Shown: positions 38,694 to 48,017, numbered from the stretch's first letter. The stretch is 64,000 nt of DNA from Bacteroidales bacterium (GCA_017525505.1 JAFXSR010000012.1:186001-250000); one strand, 5' to 3'. Made by a program: numbers and translations. The notes: generated by a model from the letters alone, not told the origin.

Positions 38694-39209
38694 TTAATTT
38701 CTTTTTTTGACAGGAACAAATAAGTATTCGCAACATAAGATAACGGTGCTGGTCAGAATGGTATTGCCTAAAATGACCAGCAGGGTTTTCCAGAAATGCT
38801 GGAAGGTGAAGGTTTCAATTATAATGGCGGCAAACTGTTGGATAAATACCAGAATGACAGTATAAGCCAATAACCATCGGAAGTCTTTCACACCGGGCAG
38901 GGGCTTATCTACAATGTCATCGGTTTTGCGGCCATTAAGGGCTACCACCAGGTAGGGACGAACAAACATTATCAGTGTGCATGCTGAGGCGTTGATGCCG
39001 TAGGTGACATTGAATATGTCGATGAGGAAACCTGTGGCAAAAGCGATGAGGTATTGAACCCAGCGTGGAACCTCGAAGGGCAACATCAGAAGTGCCAGTA
39101 GAAAAATGTTGATGCTGACGCAACCAAAGAGATGGGTATGACGGAACACAAAAATCTGTGCCAGGAGAACGAGCAGAAAGCGCAGTATGTTGGAGATGGC
39201 GTTATTCAT
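38694..39209 (-). CDS. mreD: Rod shape-determining protein MreD
   Basis: A 171-residue hydrophobic protein with about five membrane spans. It belongs to the MreD family by its size, its hydrophobic pattern (NIFLLALLMLPFEVPRWVQY; ATGFLIDIFNVTYGINASAC) and its position directly after mreC, whose 3' end it overlaps by 8 bp. It is an inner-membrane part of the elongasome that guides lateral wall synthesis. MreD is weakly conserved in sequence, so the call rests partly on context. Confidence 0.88.
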   Translation of the reverse strand: MNNAISNILRFLLVLLAQIFVFRHTHLFGCVSINIFLLALLMLPFEVPRWVQYLIAFATGFLIDIFNVTYGINASACTLIMFVRPYLVVALNGRKTDDIVDKPLPGVKDFRWLLAYTVILVFIQQFAAIIIETFTFQHFWKTLLVILGNTILTSTVILCCEYLFVPVKKRN

Positions 39210-40047
39210 ATATGAAATTGCTTTTGAGTTCGTCCATTTCCGAGGTGTAGATGTTGCGGATCAGATATACAGTGTTGACATTGTTGAAGTTGGTGGCTAA
39301 GCGTACCTTGATGGTCAGGAAGCTGCTATGGCCTGTCTCATGAACATCTTCCACAATGCCCACCAGAATGTCTTTGGGGAAGATATTGGAATAACCGCTG
39401 GTGACAATTGTGTCGCCGATACTTACCGGCACATGCTGGGGAATGTCGTACAATTGTGCGTACCGTGCACTGATACCATCCCAAAGGACTGTTCCTATCT
39501 GGTTGGATGGCAGTAGCTTGGCACTGATGCGGGCATCGGGGTGCAATAGCGAGATGATGGAGGCGAAATGCTCGGTTACATCGCTTACCACGCCACATAC
39601 ACCGCCCGCTGACAACACGGCCATGTCGATGGTGACACCATCGGCACGACCCTTGTCGATAATGATATAGTTGTGCGTTTTCTCGGTGGTTTTGTACACT
39701 ATGTTCGCGTATGAGTAGTCGTACAGTCGTATCTTCACCAGCTGGTTGCTGTCGCGTATCGCAGCGGTATATACCGAGTCGTCCTTGAAGGTGAATGCGT
39801 TGTCACGTTCATTGAGCAGGGTGATGTTCTGCTGTACCAGCTGTTCGTTTTCCGCTTCCAGCGAGAAGTGCCGGATGACATTGTACCATGCCTCGTTGAT
39901 GGGCGCCACAATGGTCTGGCACACTCTGTGGAGGGCGAAACTGGTATATTTCATGCTCTTGGAAATCATAATGATACATACTATCTGTAGAATTACAAAT
40001 AGGAAAATATGAAAATTTCGCTTAAGAAATTCCGATAAGTTGTTCAT
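39202..40047 (-). CDS. mreC: Rod shape-determining protein MreC
   Basis: A 281-residue protein with one N-terminal membrane helix (IFLFVILQIVCIIMI), a short coiled-coil (EAENEQLVQQNITLLNERD) and the periplasmic beta-domain typical of MreC (GVCGVVSDVTEHFASIISLL; GDTIVTSGYSNIFPKDILVG). It links MreB, MreD and the cell-wall synthases. No mreB, mrdA or rodA is adjacent: upstream is iorB (45 bp gap), downstream mreD and then tpiA. Confidence 0.93.
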   Translation of the reverse strand: MNNLSEFLKRNFHIFLFVILQIVCIIMISKSMKYTSFALHRVCQTIVAPINEAWYNVIRHFSLEAENEQLVQQNITLLNERDNAFTFKDDSVYTAAIRDSNQLVKIRLYDYSYANIVYKTTEKTHNYIIIDKGRADGVTIDMAVLSAGGVCGVVSDVTEHFASIISLLHPDARISAKLLPSNQIGTVLWDGISARYAQLYDIPQHVPVSIGDTIVTSGYSNIFPKDILVGIVEDVHETGHSSFLTIKVRLATNFNNVNTVYLIRNIYTSEMDELKSNFIYE

Positions 40048-40092
40048 TATGAATGAGATGTGTCTTTAACAGACTGCTTTTTCCAGGGCTTC

Positions 40093-40673
40093 TTAGTGCT
40101 TTTCGGCGTATTCGCGGCCGGCTTTCAGGCAGGCGATGTTCACGTTGACAACATCTTCTCCCTTGCGGGCGAATGTCTCTCTCACGGCGGCTTCAATTTC
40201 TTCGAAAGGCAGCTGGAGGTAGGGGGATGCGGCGCCGAGGATCACCATGTTGGCGGAACGGGCTGAACCCAGGTCCTTGGCAATCTGGTCGGCATCGATG
40301 ACCACCTTGTTGGGCAGCTTGTCCAGTGTGGCGTTCAGTTTGTCAAAATCCGGATAGTTGGGGATGTTGACAAAAGGCTGACTGTTGGTGATTAACCAGC
40401 CGGTTTCCTTGTTCAGCCAAGGCAGGTAGCGCAAAGACTCCATCGGCTCCACAGAGATGATGAGGTCGGCTTTGCCCATGGGGATGAGGTCGGAGGCGAT
40501 CTCCTGGTCGGACAGACGGAAGTGAGACTGCACGTCACCACCGCGCTGGCTCATACCGTGAACCTCGGCTTGCTTCATGTACATTCCTCTTTTGACGGCG
40601 GCGAGCCTACGATGGTGGCGATGGAGAGGATACCCTGACCGCCTACGCCTGCTAATATAATGTCGATTTTCAT
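40093..40673 (-). pseudogene. iorB: Indolepyruvate oxidoreductase subunit beta, with a one-base frameshift near the start
   Basis: IorB is the gamma-type subunit of indolepyruvate:ferredoxin oxidoreductase, which oxidises arylpyruvates from aromatic amino acids. The expected start is at 40673, reading MKIDIILAGVGGQGILSIAT then IVGS. The frame then runs into a stop after a few codons. The rest (MYMKQAEVHGMSQRGGDVQS ... LKAGREYAEKH) is in another frame, open from 40584. Around 40595-40605 the coding strand reads TCGCCGCCGTCAAAAGAGGA; one more G (TCGGCCGCC) would restore a continuous 193-aa protein. Translation from 40584 would lose the N-terminal GVGGQG nucleotide-binding loop. Real mutation or sequence error cannot be told from here; the rest of the gene is intact, which favours a recent event or an error. 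Confidence 0.85.
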
Positions 40674-40732
40674 TGTTGTTATTCCTTTTTGATGATATTT
40701 TTATTTTGGCTATAGGGTGATTTTACTACCCC

Positions 40733-40763
40733 GCCCTTCGGGCACCCCTTCTTAAAGAAGGGG
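40733..40763. repeat. Two adjacent hairpins in the iorA-iorB spacer
   Basis: GCCC-TTC-GGGC (40733-40743) is followed by CCCCTTCTT-A-AAGAAGGGG (40745-40763) and a T run on the plus strand. The T run points the wrong way for terminating the minus-strand ior transcript. It looks like a dispersed palindromic repeat; a related half-site AGAAGGGGAA occurs near 40797. Confidence 0.6.
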
Positions 40764-40872
40764 AATTTTTTTTCTCGTTTATTCGTCAGCCCTAATAGAA
40801 GGGGAAATAATTTGAATCGGGGATAGTGATTATGTCTTTACTAATCCCTAATCACTAACCCCTATTCCCTGA

Positions 40873-42480
40873 TCACTTCTTTGCGGCCTGCTGTTTTTTC
40901 ATGCGGCGGCTCAGGGTCTGGATACATTCGCGGGTCGGGATGATGACCGAAACGCCTTCGTATTCCAGCTCTTTCTCAATAATCTTGACATTTTCTTCCA
41001 GCTGGTTAGGCAGAGGTTTGATGCGGTGGATATGGTCTTCCTTGACACCGAGGCCCTTGCAGATTTCGCCCAGCACGCCCAGTGCGTGAGAATCCTGACC
41101 ACCGGTCATGCCAGTGGTGCTGTTGTCGAGAATCATCACGGTGACGGGAGTGTTTTCATAGATGCAGTCCAGCAGGGAGGTCATACCGCTGTGGGTGAAG
41201 GTGGAGTCGCCGATCACGGCCAGGCAGGGACGAACGCCGGCGTCGGCGGCACCCTTGGCCATGGTGATGGAAGCACCCATGTCAACGGTAGTGTAAATGG
41301 CGTTATAAGGAGGAAGAGCGCCCAAGGTGTAGCAGCCGATATCGGCGAACACTTTGCCCTTGCCGTATTTCTCCATGGCGCGGTTGATGGCGTTGTAGGA
41401 GTCGATATGGGGGCAGCCCTGGCACAACGCGGGGGGTCTGGGCACCACGAGTTCGGGAACGGGAGTTCCGTAGCTGTCGGGCATACCCAAGGCTTTGGCC
41501 ACGAGGTTGGGGTTCAACTCGCCGTCGCGGGGCAGTGCTCCGCTCAGGCGGCCGATGATACTGCCGGTGCGGTTCAGCAGTCCGCGCACTTGTTCTTCAA
41601 TGAAAGGATAGCCTTCCTCGGCCACCAAAACGGTCTCACATTCGTCCACCATCTTGGCCACCAGTTTGGAGGGGATGGGGTACTGTGAAATCTTCAGCAC
41701 GGGGTAGGGACACTGATGGTTCTCGAAGTTTTCCATCAGGTAGTTGAAGGCGATGCCGGAGGCGATGATGCCCATTTTCTTGTCTTTGCCTTCTATATAT
41801 TGGTTGAAAGGAGATTTGCAAGCCTCTTCTTCAAAGGCTTCCTGTTTGCCCAGCAGGTTGCGGTAATGCACTCTGGCGTTGGCGGGCAGCAGGATGAACT
41901 GTTTCGGGTTCTCTTCGAGGTGCAGGGGATTCTGCGGACGTTCGGCCTTACGTTCCACGCCGGCGCGGGAGTGGGAGAGACGTGTGGTCAGACGGATCAG
42001 CACAGGGGTACGGTATTTTTCTGAGAAGTCGAAAGCCGCATAGGTGATGTCGTAGGCTTCCTGCTGGTTGGACGGCTCGAAAGAGGGAATCAACGCAAAT
42101 TTGGCATAGTAGCGTGAGTCCTGCTCGTCCTGTGAGGAGTGCATTGACGGGTCGTCAGCCACTACCACCACCAAGCCGCCGTTGGCACCGGTGATGGAAG
42201 AGTTCATGAAGGGGTCGGCGGCCACATTGAGACCTACGTGCTTCATGCATACCATGGCGCGCTTGCCAGCGTATGACATGCCGATGGCGGACTCCATGGC
42301 GGTCTTCTCGTTGCCGGCCCAGATGCTGTGTACTTCACCTGCTTTGCCTTGTTTCGACTCTTGGATGAATTCAGTGATTTCGGTAGATGGAGTGCCGGGA
42401 TAAGCATAAACTCCGGATAAGCCTGCGTCTAACGCTGCCTGCGCAACGGCTTCATCTCCTAAAAAAAGTACTTTTGACAT
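40873..42480 (-). CDS. iorA: Indolepyruvate ferredoxin oxidoreductase subunit alpha
   Basis: The thiamine-diphosphate subunit of IorAB: it decarboxylates aryl-2-oxoacids to acyl-CoA and passes electrons to ferredoxin. The N-terminus SKVLFLGDEAVAQAALDAG...AYPGTPSTEI is the pyrimidine-binding domain. The C-terminal half has CQGCPH and the diphosphate motif GDSTFTHSG...LDNSTTGMTGGQDSHALG. At 535 aa the product ends with MKKQQAAKK and shows no C-terminal cysteine-rich 4Fe-4S domain of the kind seen in archaeal IorA. It is followed, after 199 bp, by the frameshifted iorB. Confidence 0.95.
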   Translation of the reverse strand: MSKVLFLGDEAVAQAALDAGLSGVYAYPGTPSTEITEFIQESKQGKAGEVHSIWAGNEKTAMESAIGMSYAGKRAMVCMKHVGLNVAADPFMNSSITGANGGLVVVVADDPSMHSSQDEQDSRYYAKFALIPSFEPSNQQEAYDITYAAFDFSEKYRTPVLIRLTTRLSHSRAGVERKAERPQNPLHLEENPKQFILLPANARVHYRNLLGKQEAFEEEACKSPFNQYIEGKDKKMGIIASGIAFNYLMENFENHQCPYPVLKISQYPIPSKLVAKMVDECETVLVAEEGYPFIEEQVRGLLNRTGSIIGRLSGALPRDGELNPNLVAKALGMPDSYGTPVPELVVPRPPALCQGCPHIDSYNAINRAMEKYGKGKVFADIGCYTLGALPPYNAIYTTVDMGASITMAKGAADAGVRPCLAVIGDSTFTHSGMTSLLDCIYENTPVTVMILDNSTTGMTGGQDSHALGVLGEICKGLGVKEDHIHRIKPLPNQLEENVKIIEKELEYEGVSVIIPTRECIQTLSRRMKKQQAAKK

Positions 42481-42538
42481 GGTGATAAGATCTTATTATT
42501 ATGATTATTAACTAGTTGTTCTTTCTCAGACTAATTTA

Positions 42539-42546
42539 CAAATATA
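42539..42546 (-). promoter_or_regulatory. Putative -7 box for iorA
   Basis: TATATTTG on the minus strand, about 60 bases upstream of the iorA ATG. No convincing -33 box was identified. Confidence 0.45.
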
Positions 42547-42586
42547 CACATTTTTTTTTGATATGCAAGAATTTTTTTAATTAGTC

Positions 42587-42675
42587 AATGTGCTAATGTG
42601 CTAATGTGCTAATTATTAGTGATTAGTGATTAGGGGTTAGTAGTTTTTGAATTCTGAATTCTGAATTTTGAATTC
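42587..42675. repeat. Simple tandem words in the iorA-mtnN spacer
   Basis: Three perfect AATGTGCT units (42587-42610) are followed by repeats of TTAGTGA and then of GAATTCT/GAATTTT up to the mtnN stop codon. There is no coding potential. The words CTAATCACTAACCCC appear in reverse orientation on the other side of iorA, near 40850. Confidence 0.7.
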
Positions 42676-43440
42676 TCAATTGTCAATGGACAACTCCTCT
42701 GTCATTTCCCGAATGATTGCCTGTGAATAGATGTTTGCCACGGCTTCGGTAAAGTGGTTGAAGTCCACACGGGCATCGTGGTCGGCCCTGTCGGAGATGA
42801 TACGGATGACGGTGAAAGGCAGCTGGAACTCTTTGCAGACTTGTGCCACAGCGGCTCCCTCCATTTCCACACACAGTACTTCCGGCAACAGGCTGATAAG
42901 TTCTTGCCGTTTTTCGTCGCTGCTGATGAACTGGTCGCCACTGGCCACGTCGCCTTGTACCAGACAAGGCTGGATGAAGTTGAATTCTTTGGCGGCTTCC
43001 TTGCCGATTACTTCGCTGAATTCTTTAGCAATCAGTTTGTTGATGCTTTTGATGGCCAGACTTGACAGTTTTGGGTCGCTCTCAATATAGATATGGTCGG
43101 TCAGCGGAATTTGAAAGCGTTGGATGATAGGGCTGGCGTCAAGGTCGTGCTGGACTAGTCGTTTGGCCACCACAATGTCACCGACGTTGAGTTTGTTGGA
43201 CAAAGCACCGGCGGTGCCGATGAAGATGAGGTCGGTGATGTGGAAATGCTCAATCATGAGGGTGGATGTGATTGCGGCGGCTACCTTGCCCCATTTGGAA
43301 AAACAGACCACACAGTCGATTCCTTTGAGCATGCCTCGGTAAAAAGTTCTGCCTCCTAGTTCAGTGCGGACGGGGTTTTCAATCATTTCGCATACTAAGC
43401 TGATTTCCTGCTCCATGGCAGCGAGAATTCCTAATGTCAT
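42676..43440 (-). CDS. mtnN: 5'-methylthioadenosine/S-adenosylhomocysteine nucleosidase
   Basis: Hydrolyses methylthioadenosine and S-adenosylhomocysteine to adenine plus the thio-sugar, in methyl-cycle salvage. The start is ATG at 43440 (MTLGILAAMEQEISLVCEMI), because the promoter lies just upstream; the longer frame to 43488 would include the promoter. The family motifs are present: AAMEQEI, FIGTAGAL, VCVEMEGAAVAQVC and ISDRADHDA. The length of 254 aa is slightly longer than the E. coli enzyme. It is transcribed alone. Confidence 0.93.
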   Translation of the reverse strand: MTLGILAAMEQEISLVCEMIENPVRTELGGRTFYRGMLKGIDCVVCFSKWGKVAAAITSTLMIEHFHITDLIFIGTAGALSNKLNVGDIVVAKRLVQHDLDASPIIQRFQIPLTDHIYIESDPKLSSLAIKSINKLIAKEFSEVIGKEAAKEFNFIQPCLVQGDVASGDQFISSDEKRQELISLLPEVLCVEMEGAAVAQVCKEFQLPFTVIRIISDRADHDARVDFNHFTEAVANIYSQAIIREMTEELSIDN

Positions 43441-43461
43441 ATTGTTTGGTTTTTTAATGTG

Positions 43462-43493
43462 CAAATTTACATATAATTCTTGAATCACACAAA
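43462..43493 (-). promoter_or_regulatory. Promoter of mtnN
   Basis: On the minus strand, TTTG (43493-43490), then 20 bases, then TAAATTTG followed by C (43469-43462). This is the cleanest consensus promoter in the window. The leader would be under 20 nt, which decides the mtnN start at 43440. Confidence 0.7.
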
Positions 43494-43500
43494 CAAAAAA

Positions 43501-43526
43501 AAGAGCGGCCTTTCAGAGCCGCTCTT
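43501..43526 (-). terminator. Terminator of the 1322-aa protein gene
   Basis: AAGAGCGGC (43501-43509) pairs with GCCGCTCTT (43518-43526). On the minus strand the hairpin is followed by a run of T. It lies close after the stop codon, immediately before the mtnN promoter. Confidence 0.85.
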
Positions 43527-43553
43527 CTGAATGAATTATGAAAAGATTACTGA

Positions 43554-46500
43554 TTAGCGCGCAACAGAGAATTTCTTGTTGATCACGCCGTTTTCAGTAT
43601 GAATCTTCATCAGGTACAACCCACAGGTCAGGTTAGAAGTGCTGATAGCGGTGTTGGTGTTGTTAGCGGTGAAGTCACCCACTTTCTGGCCAGCTATGGT
43701 GTAAACTTCCACATTGCTGATGTTGGAAGTGGCGTTCACATTGATCATGTTGTTGGCAGGGTTCGGGTAAACGGAAACGGTGTTGTTGCTCTCAACATCG
43801 GCAATGCTTGTTGATTCTGAAATGTAGACATTGTCAATATAGAGTTCAGCACCATAGGTGCCATAATAGCGGAACATCAGTTTGACATTGGATTGGCCAG
43901 CTAAAGAAGAAAGGTCAACAGTAGCGGAAGTTTCTGCCCAGTCTTCGAATTCTGCCTGGTCGTTTCTCATGTCATAGACAGGAGTGTTGGAGAAAGTGTT
44001 GCCATTATCGGTGCTGGCGTAAATAAGGAGATTGTATTGTTCTTCCGGATCACTATTGTGGATGTAGTTGTAGCTTGCTTTGAAGTCGAATGTCATCGTA
44101 ATATTGTTATGTCCGGCAAAGGAGATGGCATTGGTAATCAATTTCTCGTCTTGAGCTGTCTCACTATAGTTGCAATATGCAAATCCATTGTTAGCACCCC
44201 AAGTTGTTTCATTGGTTGATAACACAGACCAGCAGGACGGTGGGAAGACTTCGTTTTCGAAATCTTCAGTGTAAGGCAGTGTTGCGGCAGTTGAGCAGTC
44301 AACACCTTTACCATTCAAGCTGATTTGAACATTAGTGGCACCGGTTGAAGACAAGGTTACAATGCCAGAGTGTGTACCCACTGCGGTGGGAGCATAACGA
44401 ACATACAAGTTGCCTCCAGCTGCGGGGATAGTGGCTGTAGCACCAAAGGTGGTGTTGTCAGCGGATACTTCAAACGGAGCAGTAGTGGTGGCGGTAACAC
44501 CTGCTGTCAGATTGGCGGTAATGATGGCAACGGTTTCTGTTTCGGTGGTGTTGATGTTTACATTGCCAAAATTGATTTCAGTGGTATTAGCATTGATGAT
44601 GGGATCATTGACTTCTGTCAAAGAGAAGTTGTCAAAGAACAGATAGTTGTAGTAACTTCCAAACATGGTAGCATAACTTCCGATTTCCGTGATATCGACT
44701 GCAACAAACTTGCTACCTGCGGGAATCAGTGTGGTATAGGTATCAAATATAGCAGTAGTGTCGGCAGGATAGGCGTTAACGGTAAAGGGTTCTAACCAGG
44801 TGAAACTGGTGTAGTTGTCATTGGTTGAGGAGTAGCCGATACGGAAAGTGCTACCAGGAATCTGGTCGCCATAATAACATCTGTAATCAATGCTCATGTT
44901 CATGGCTGCTGTGCTATGTATTTCGGGAGAAATCAGATAATCGGCATCCAAAACGACAATAGCATAATCACCTGTGTTTGAGTTAACGGTTGCTTTATCG
45001 AAGTTTTCAATATCGTTATAACCCCAGCATGTGGGAGGTGCAACTTGGTCGTTGAAAGTGTGGGTGAAAGGCAGACTTGGGATACCGCCAGAACAGTCAA
45101 CAGCATTACCTTCCACATAGATGGTGGCGTTAGCGGTGCCGCTGGTCAAAGTGATGTTGCCACTGTGTAATCCGGCAGTAGCAGCATTGATACGAACATA
45201 CAGAGAAGCCTGGGTAGCCATACCTGTGTTGGCAATGGTAGCGGTAGCTCCGAAAGAGGTGTTGTCTGTAGAAATTTCGAAATTAGCTGGAGCGCTAACA
45301 CTGATGCTGCTGGTCAAAGCAAAACCGGTTACGTCAACTTCTTGGGATAAGGAGCCCTGTCCCATAATGCCGATAAATGTCAAACTGTCAGGATTAACAG
45401 CCAAAGAAGCTTCGGAAACATCTATGATAGCGAAATTGTCAATAAAGAGGTAGTATTGGTTAGGATCGGAAACGCAGTGGATGCCGATTTTGTAATTGCC
45501 ATTCAAACTGCTTAAATCAACGTATTCGGTTTCAATGGAGGTCGATGTGACATGAATAGTATCTGTTAATACCGTAATAGCGGTTCCATTGATAGCGGCA
45601 ACCATGAATTTCTCAGGATAATAAGAAGATTGTGCATGGTAATCTATGCTTAGAAGCTGGCTTCCTGTAAAAGTGATTTCAGGAGAAATCACCCAGTCGT
45701 CAGCAGGGTTGGTGGAAGAGTATGTATATACTGCTGCTCCGTTGGTGAAGCTGAATGTTTTTCCGTCGTTGTTGGCATCGTTGACAGTCCAGCAGGGAAG
45801 AGTAGAGGAGGTCTCCTCAAAATCTTCATTGAAGGGGAAGGTTGTGATGGTGTTGCAGTCGGCAGCGGAACCAGTCAGAAGCACAGTGTCGCCAAGGGTG
45901 GTGGTGCTGATAATAATATTATCATTGTATGTGCCGGGAGTTGTAGGAGCGAATTTCACGTAGATGGTGTCGTCAACAGATAAAGCGGGGTTGGCGGGGA
46001 TGGTCACCGTGGTATTATAGGAGGTGCCGTTCAAAGATACACTGTAAGGAGCAGCGGTGGTGACATTGATAGCCTCATTCAGGTTGGCGCTGTTGATAAT
46101 GATCATATTCTCTACGGTCATGCCAGCGGGAATACTGCCAAAGTCAATGGCAGTTGGCGTCACTGTCATAGTGGTGGGAATCTCGGCTCCGATGAAGAAA
46201 TTAGAGATATTCAGTCCATACATGTCAGGATCAGATTCAGCCTTGATAGCAATTTGGATTGACTGGCCAGCATAGGAGGCTAAATCAAGGTATTGGGTTT
46301 CAAATGCAGTGTTGGTAACAGTACGTGTGCCAACAATTTGAATGGCGTTAAGGTAACTTCCGTTAGCGGGAATCACATATACGGAGAATTTTTCGGGATA
46401 ATTGGAACCTCTTACCTTATAGTCGAATGATGAGACGGCACCATTTTGCGGAATAGCAAAAACAGGAGAAATCAGCCAGTCGTTGGCGGTATTCGTTGAA

Positions 46501-47522
46501 TGATAGAAATATTGTGCCCATCCGTCTGTTGTCATGAAACTCCACATACCCTGATTGGTCTCTGCACTGCCGTCATTATTGGCATCTACAACGGTCCAGC
46601 AGTTGTTCAAAGTTTCGTTGGTGAAGTCAGTGGTATAGGGCAAGGGATTGTTGCTGCAATCTATTGCGTTACCCGTCAGTGTGAGTGTAACGCTGGTGGC
46701 GCCAGTGCTGGTCAAGGTAACGGTGCCGTTGGCGATGCCGCTTGTGGTGGGAGTATATTTCATATACAGTGTGCCGCCAGCTGCTGCTATAGTAGCGGTG
46801 GTGCTATAAGTAGTGCCATCAGCGGATACGGAGAAAGGAGCGGAAGTAGTTGCAGTGATGCCAGTGGTAAGGTTATAAGCGGTGACAGTAGCAGTGGCAG
46901 TCCTGTTTCCGGGCATACCTACTGTGCCGAAATCAATGGCAGTGGGGGATACAGCAATGGTAGGGCTAGTGGGTTGTGCGAAAATTTCCACATCGTCTAA
47001 GAACAACCAATAGTTGTCGTTTGAATTATGGTGACGGAAAGCGATGTAAACGGTTTGGCCAGTGTAACTAGACAGGTCAACATTTTTTTGTTCGTATACA
47101 ATTTCGTCTTCATTGGTCGTTCCAGTCATGAGAACAGTAGTAAATGCGGGAATTGTCGGTGTGGTTGTAGAAATATAAACCGTGTAAGTTTCAGGATATG
47201 AAAAATCCGCTACCCAGAATGACAAGGTCGAATTTGCGGTCAGCGTTACAGCAGGAGAAATCAGCCAGTTGTCAGGATTCAACGCACCAATGTCGTTGAT
47301 GTAAGAAGCGGAAGCAATACAGTTTGAACCTGTATGTGCAGGATTGGTTGAGGTTGCGGGCCAGTATTCTGTATCCCAGTTGTAACCATCATTGTCAGCG
47401 TCAATAGCTGTCCAACCAGTGGGAAGCGTAGCCCCGTCAAAACCTTCCTGAAGGAGGTACTGCGCCTTCGCACAAAATACCATGACGAAAAGCGCGAAAA
47501 ACAAAGTAAAGATTTTTTTCAT
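43554..47522 (-). CDS. T9SS-secreted protein alternating anchor-J-like and HYDIN-like modules (1322 aa)
   Basis: Signal peptide about 1-20 (MKKIFTLFFALFVMVFCAKAQ). Five cleaved-adhesin/choice-of-anchor-J-like modules (LLQEGFDGATLPTGW; LPYTTDFTNETLNNCW; FPFNEDFEETSSTLPCW; LPFTHTFNDQVAPPTCW; LPYTEDFENEVFPPSCW) alternate with four ASPM/SPD-2/Hydin-like immunoglobulin-fold repeats (SPTAIDFGTVGMPGN ... APFSVSADGTTY ... VTLTSTGATSV). The type A sorting domain (VSVYPNPANNMINVN ... GLYLMKIHTENGVINKKFSV) is at about 1245-1322. The sorting domain and 3' flank differ from those of the 7604-33877 array, so it is not a recent copy. It would be exported by Sec and T9SS to the surface; an adhesin or scaffold role is inferred from its all-beta repeats. 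Confidence 0.9.
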   Translation of the reverse strand: MKKIFTLFFALFVMVFCAKAQYLLQEGFDGATLPTGWTAIDADNDGYNWDTEYWPATSTNPAHTGSNCIASASYINDIGALNPDNWLISPAVTLTANSTLSFWVADFSYPETYTVYISTTTPTIPAFTTVLMTGTTNEDEIVYEQKNVDLSSYTGQTVYIAFRHHNSNDNYWLFLDDVEIFAQPTSPTIAVSPTAIDFGTVGMPGNRTATATVTAYNLTTGITATTSAPFSVSADGTTYSTTATIAAAGGTLYMKYTPTTSGIANGTVTLTSTGATSVTLTLTGNAIDCSNNPLPYTTDFTNETLNNCWTVVDANNDGSAETNQGMWSFMTTDGWAQYFYHSTNTANDWLISPVFAIPQNGAVSSFDYKVRGSNYPEKFSVYVIPANGSYLNAIQIVGTRTVTNTAFETQYLDLASYAGQSIQIAIKAESDPDMYGLNISNFFIGAEIPTTMTVTPTAIDFGSIPAGMTVENMIIINSANLNEAINVTTAAPYSVSLNGTSYNTTVTIPANPALSVDDTIYVKFAPTTPGTYNDNIIISTTTLGDTVLLTGSAADCNTITTFPFNEDFEETSSTLPCWTVNDANNDGKTFSFTNGAAVYTYSSTNPADDWVISPEITFTGSQLLSIDYHAQSSYYPEKFMVAAINGTAITVLTDTIHVTSTSIETEYVDLSSLNGNYKIGIHCVSDPNQYYLFIDNFAIIDVSEASLAVNPDSLTFIGIMGQGSLSQEVDVTGFALTSSISVSAPANFEISTDNTSFGATATIANTGMATQASLYVRINAATAGLHSGNITLTSGTANATIYVEGNAVDCSGGIPSLPFTHTFNDQVAPPTCWGYNDIENFDKATVNSNTGDYAIVVLDADYLISPEIHSTAAMNMSIDYRCYYGDQIPGSTFRIGYSSTNDNYTSFTWLEPFTVNAYPADTTAIFDTYTTLIPAGSKFVAVDITEIGSYATMFGSYYNYLFFDNFSLTEVNDPIINANTTEINFGNVNINTTETETVAIITANLTAGVTATTTAPFEVSADNTTFGATATIPAAGGNLYVRYAPTAVGTHSGIVTLSSTGATNVQISLNGKGVDCSTAATLPYTEDFENEVFPPSCWSVLSTNETTWGANNGFAYCNYSETAQDEKLITNAISFAGHNNITMTFDFKASYNYIHNSDPEEQYNLLIYASTDNGNTFSNTPVYDMRNDQAEFEDWAETSATVDLSSLAGQSNVKLMFRYYGTYGAELYIDNVYISESTSIADVESNNTVSVYPNPANNMINVNATSNISNVEVYTIAGQKVGDFTANNTNTAISTSNLTCGLYLMKIHTENGVINKKFSVAR

Positions 47523-48017
47523 AACTGTTGTTTTTGGTTAATAAAATGTTGTTATTTTGGTTGTTATATGTAATTTTTAATTCGTTTTTGTAATTTTGTC
47601 ACTTTTCCCATTGGAAACTGCAAATATACAATTTTTTATGGAAAACGTCTTCCTACATATAAAAATTTTTTTTTTTTGAAAAGAAATATGCACTTTCAGA
47701 TTGCGGATATTTACTTCTTGTTGACTGTCACCTGCCATCTGAAAAAAATCAACAAAAATATTCCATACTGTTTTTTACATCAAAAAAAGTTGTATATTTG
47801 CAAACCTTTTGAAGTGAAATAGAAGAAGACGGAAAACGAAACTCAGAAAACTCGCAACTACTTGATTTCACGGACTTTATATGCTGTTGTTGGATGATTG
47901 GAGACGGGATTTATCAAGGTCGGAATGTGAATAAATAGTTGCAATTTTCTCCCAAATTTGCGCTATTTTGCTTTTAAACGGACATGAAATTAACAACAAA
48001 AAATAACATTTGAAGGG
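47523..48017. other. 495-bp intergenic region between divergent T9SS gene and ribosomal operon
   Basis: For the minus-strand gene, TATATTTG (47628-47621) is a -7 box. For the plus-strand ribosomal operon, TATATTTG followed by C (47793-47800) is a -7 box. From there to the rpmD ATG is about 210 nt of untranslated leader with no open frame. The leader includes a TATTTTGC box-like word near 47960 that might be a second, weaker start. I see no strong hairpin in it by eye. Confidence 0.6.

Noticed and set aside
38683..38736. Longer start for tpiA at 38736
   Set aside because: It would overlap mreD, and the family N-terminus (KLVVGNWKMN) begins right after the ATG at 38682.
40745..40763. Hairpin after iorA considered as the iorA terminator
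   Set aside because: The T run follows on the plus strand, whereas iorA and iorB are transcribed on the minus strand, where no T run follows the hairpin.
43441..43488. Longer start for mtnN at 43488
   Set aside because: A near-perfect promoter occupies 43462-43493, so this part is not translated.
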